A DNA stretch of 10,376 bases from the NCBI GenBank assembly GCA_013054445.1, contig JAAMPI010001802.1, forward strand, positions 1-10,376. The letters run 5' to 3'. The DNA is from Cudoniella acicularis (lineage: Eukaryota; Ascomycota; Leotiomycetes; Helotiales; Helotiaceae). Positions within the stretch are counted from its first letter, which is position 1, and each line of letters opens with the position of its first letter. The notes beneath the pieces are model-generated. The model saw nothing but the letters and a program-made list of their open reading frames with translations. It had not been told where the DNA came from and ran no database searches. Shown in pieces: positions 8,078-10,376 of the stretch. Made by a program: the position numbers and the translations under genes.

Positions 8078-8102
8078 AGTCACGTGGTCCTGTCACGTGA
8101 CT
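8078..8102. repeat. Inverted CACGTG pair
   Basis: AGTCACGTG (8078-8086) and CACGTGACT (8094-8102) are perfect inverted copies around a 7-base spacer, at the right-hand edge of the AT-rich block. CACGTG is the E-box core bound by bHLH factors, but no target gene is obvious. Confidence 0.7.
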
Positions 8103-8130
8103 TCCTTCTTATTAAGCCCCGCCATCTCTC

Positions 8131-8462
8131 CTTGCGACAGTTTCCTAATCTGTGCGACGAAACCGCGAACAAAACCTCAAAATCTAACCACAATACTGCC
8201 GTAAAATTTTAATATAATTTAGAGAGCATAATCTTTAATTTGTGTTGGTTTCTCCAAGCTCCTTAGATACTCCTTTAAGTCTGAGGTCATTTGATTGTTT
8301 TGAGAGTGTTTGGTGGGATTTCGCAAAGTTGAATTTACAGCACTACCCGAACTAAAATATCAACAATCAAAACTCTCTAAATTCTCTAAAAACTTCCACT
8401 CTCGGACAGGATCCCCTCCATCTCCCCAAACCCCTTTCTTAACAAAAAGGGAAGAAAATTAT
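8131..8462. other. 3' flank of the secreted protein gene, no gene recognised
   Basis: This AT-rich stretch lies downstream of the minus-strand gene that stops at 8463. A plus-strand frame from 8310 to 8798 runs antisense across exon 3 and has low-complexity Pro/Ser-rich content, so I read it as a shadow. The minus-strand 3' untranslated region probably lies here, but no clear polyadenylation signal could be fixed. Confidence 0.4.
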
Positions 8463-9206
8463 TTAGCAAGCCTGCGGACACCCCCCAGGAGCCCCCTTAC
8501 TAGCCCACCCCTTCTTATTAGTACACGCACACAAATCCGCCTCAAAAAACAAAATATTTTCATTCGTAACTCTCGGAAACGAAACCCTATACGGGGCTTT
8601 CGTGCCTGCGAAATCCTGGGTGCCAGTCTTGACGACGAGTTTGGGCGTGATGGAAAGACTGCAAGTCCATTGGTCCCCCCCGCCCTTTTTCACAGCCGGA
8701 CAGGCGACGCCGGCTCCGTCGGTGCTGCCGCGGGAGGTGTCTTTGCTGATGGAGGCCGAGATGCCGAGGTGGAAGATTTCGTCGATGTCGAGGCCTGAAA
8801 TGGTGGTGGTTAGTTGTTTTCTTTTTTCGTGGTGGGGAGTTTGAAAAAGGATTGATTANGGGGTGAGTAAGAGTGAATGGTGGTGATCTTACCTAGGTTA
8901 GCGCCGATGGAGATAGAATAGCCGACTTGGTACGATTCGGAGTGGGAAAGGGTCACGCCTGTAAGACGAATTTGTTAGTAGTTTCATGGATAAAAACGGC
9001 TTTGGTGGAGACATACCAGCACCACCGCTTGCTCCAATGTTAAAGGCGGGTCCATCGGCCTCAGCTATGTTAGTAATCTCATAGGTAACAGTGACCGGTT
9101 GTGGTCCTTGTCGTCGGTCCATAGCCATTGCTGAAGCATCACTGGTCAAGATAGTAGATGTAATGGCGACTATCGTTGCCAGGGGGAAGTACTGTGAGGA
9201 CAGCAT
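8463..9206 (-). CDS. Small secreted cysteine-containing protein, effector-like
   Basis: Three exons on the minus strand (9206-9017, 8958-8893, 8794-8463) give 195 residues. I do not recognise the family. The N-terminus is a typical signal peptide (MLSSQYFPLATIVAI to about Ala26, cleavage after SDASA), followed by MAMDRRQ, where the dibasic RR at 31-32 could be a Kex2-type processing site. The mature part is Gly/Ser/Thr-rich with alternating polar and hydrophobic residues (YQVGYSISIGANLG, FHLGISASISKD), suggesting beta strands. Six cysteines lie at 117, 130, 174, 176, 191 and 195; the last residue is Cys. No transmembrane segment follows the signal peptide and no N-glycosylation sequon is seen. 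The start at 9206 was preferred over Met at 9245 because it puts the hydrophobic stretch at the extreme N-terminus. Both introns have good splice signals and the frame is clean. The role is unknown; effector-like is an inference from size, secretion, cysteines and the repeat-rich setting. Confidence 0.8.
8795..8892 (-). other. Intron 2 of the secreted protein gene
   Basis: The donor GTAAGA at 8892 and acceptor TTTCAG ending at 8795 enclose 98 nt with a CTAAC branch sequence. It splits a Gly codon (phase 1). The single ambiguous base of the window (n at 8859) lies inside it and does not affect the protein. Confidence 0.75.
8959..9016 (-). other. Intron 1 of the secreted protein gene
   Basis: The donor GTATGT at 9016, a perfect TACTAAC branch site and the acceptor TTACAG ending at 8959 enclose 58 nt, splitting a Gly codon (phase 1). 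This is a textbook filamentous-fungus intron and supports minus-strand transcription. Confidence 0.85.
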
Positions 9207-9314
9207 GTTGGATTGATTGAGCCGAGTAACCGAATCGTTTCTCAATGAGGTAAAATATTATGGGTGTGCTGGGTGGGTCGGATGAGTGCTTTTTAATGGG
9301 GCAGACTGGTGGAA

Positions 9315-9322
9315 CTTTATAC
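9315..9322 (-). promoter_or_regulatory. Possible TATA box for the secreted protein gene
   Basis: GTATAAAG on the minus strand lies about 110 bases upstream of the start codon at 9206, a plausible distance. The surrounding DNA is AT-rich, so a chance match is possible. Confidence 0.4.
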
Positions 9323-9354
9323 ATTAAGAAAATATATCCATGGTAGTACAACAA

Positions 9355-10376
9355 GGATTCTAAAATAAAATAAAAACTCCTGGATGTCCCATCCCATCTA
9401 CTCTACCGGCGTGGTGCCACTGCACTCGGAAAATAAAAAAGCTTATTTCCCCAGTCCCTTCTCGTAAATTTCCCATAGTAGAGACACGAGAAACAACTGT
9501 ACAGTTGCATGCACTCTCAAAGAATTATATAGTGTCTCGATGGAAAAACGTCTCTCAAATTTTGATCTTAGCCTTGGCACAATCAATTAACCTATTATGC
9601 AGAGATCGACAACTATTAGCCTAGTAAGGATGAACTTTTGAGAATAAGCATTTTCGTATGCGGCGTCAGAAATGGCCTAATACCGTAGGTAATTTAAACA
9701 TTTTGTTCGCTAAGTTATAGCCTATGAGATGTTAGAATTGTTAGTTTGGAGGGCCTCCAGGAGCCTAGGTTCCGTTGCGAGGTGGAAATGCCGCCGATTT
9801 AGCGAGAACCCCCTAAATGAATCGACGAGGTGCAGCTGTGCCACTTCGTTGTGGCTAGGAATCCCCTCAGCCTCGATGTTTGCAGGAGTGCTGCTTTCAT
9901 TTGTTGCTTAATGATAAAATATCTGTCGATTAAAATTCACTATTTTGAGTCTTAAGGTTATGATAATAGAAAACAATCGCAAAAAAAACCTTTTCAAATG
10001 AATGTTTTTCTGTCGAATCTATGTAATCATATATAATTGTATTCAATACCCGACCGAGTATTTGCCTCACCTTCAACCTGCTACCTTCTTCCACTTCGTT
10101 CCACCATCGCTTAGAAGTGGGAATAGTTACAAAACGCACTAATAATTTGACTAGCGGTGACGATCAATTGTACTGTACTTGTAGGCTGTAGCACGATCGG
10201 TTTTGTTTAATGAAACCCGTAAATTGCACTTGATTGTACTCGCGATTTTTTACAATTGCGATTAATTGCGCTCTCGATTGATTACGCTACCATTTTAATA
10301 AGAGGTTTAAGTGTATAGTAGCTGAGGTCGGGATTCGAAAGGAAGCGAAAAATAGGGGGGTTACAGCGCTGAGGGA
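9355..10376. other. Right flank, no gene recognised
   Basis: Mostly AT-rich DNA. It contains a GC-richer patch at about 9740-9905 that is open on both strands (plus frame 9729-9911, and a minus frame without ATG), and a minus-strand frame at 10139-9930 with a good donor-like AAG/GTGAGG at 10070. Imperfect repeats of AATTGC and GATTG motifs lie at 10222-10236 and 10264-10280. None gives a recognisable product. Confidence 0.4.

Larger units (their letters stand above)
6888..8130. repeat. AT-rich block of decayed repeats, no gene
   Basis: This stretch of about 1.2 kb is rich in TA, CTA and TATA steps and full of stops in all frames. It starts directly after the stop codon of the membrane gene. 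Within it are the large inverted repeat at 7378-7701, a partial third copy at 7185-7220, a GC-rich loop, and CACGTG motifs. The composition and directional mutations fit RIP-inactivated transposable elements. I could not identify the element class; an inverted pair of short elements or nested terminal repeats is possible. Confidence 0.7.

Noticed and set aside
8310..8798. Plus-strand frame of 162 codons, Pro/Ser-rich
   Set aside because: It lies antisense to exon 3 of the secreted protein gene, which has a signal peptide, intron signals and ordered cysteines. The plus frame has no motif and low complexity.
9139..9354. Minus-strand frame of 71 codons upstream of the secreted protein gene
   Set aside because: It overlaps the signal-peptide exon in another frame and has no recognisable content; it is probably promoter and leader sequence.
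10320..10350. tRNA-like B-box (GGGATTCGAA, minus strand sense)
   Set aside because: Flanking bases do not form a T-arm stem and no matching A-box lies at the right distance.

Overview
The window looks like nuclear DNA of a filamentous ascomycete (Pezizomycotina). Three things point that way. The genes carry short GT-AG introns (58, 59 and 98 nt) with CTAAC/CTGAC-type branch sites. There is a Tc1-type transposon of the fungal kind. Repeats show directional C-to-T damage, mostly in CpA/TpG context, which is the signature of repeat-induced point mutation (RIP). I cannot name the species.

Layout from left to right. 345-1739 (+) is a broken alpha/beta hydrolase fold-3 esterase gene with at least one clear frameshift, an in-frame stop and a damaged nucleophile elbow. 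2220-3575 (-) is a dead Tc1/mariner transposase gene. Its reading frame is intact from end to end but is interrupted by eight stops, all explainable as RIP-type transitions, and its third catalytic acid has become Lys. 3576-4370 is non-coding DNA with palindromes and CACGTG motifs. 4471-6887 (+) is the largest intact gene: two exons, about 785 residues, encoding a fungal-type multi-pass membrane protein with a large, probably glycosylated, extracytosolic domain. 6888-8130 is an AT-rich, gene-free block built from decayed repeats, including a 94-bp inverted repeat around a GC-rich loop with three GACGCGTC palindromes. 8463-9206 (-) is a three-exon gene for a 195-residue small secreted protein with six cysteines. 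9355-10376 holds no gene I can name, only a GC-richer open patch and a possible exon.

There is no sign that the genes act together as a pathway. The pattern is repeat-rich accessory DNA: two decayed genes, an RIP-damaged repeat block, and next to it an intact small secreted protein gene. That is the setting in which effector-like genes of plant-associated fungi are often found, but host association here is inference only. All alignments and exon models were made by eye.
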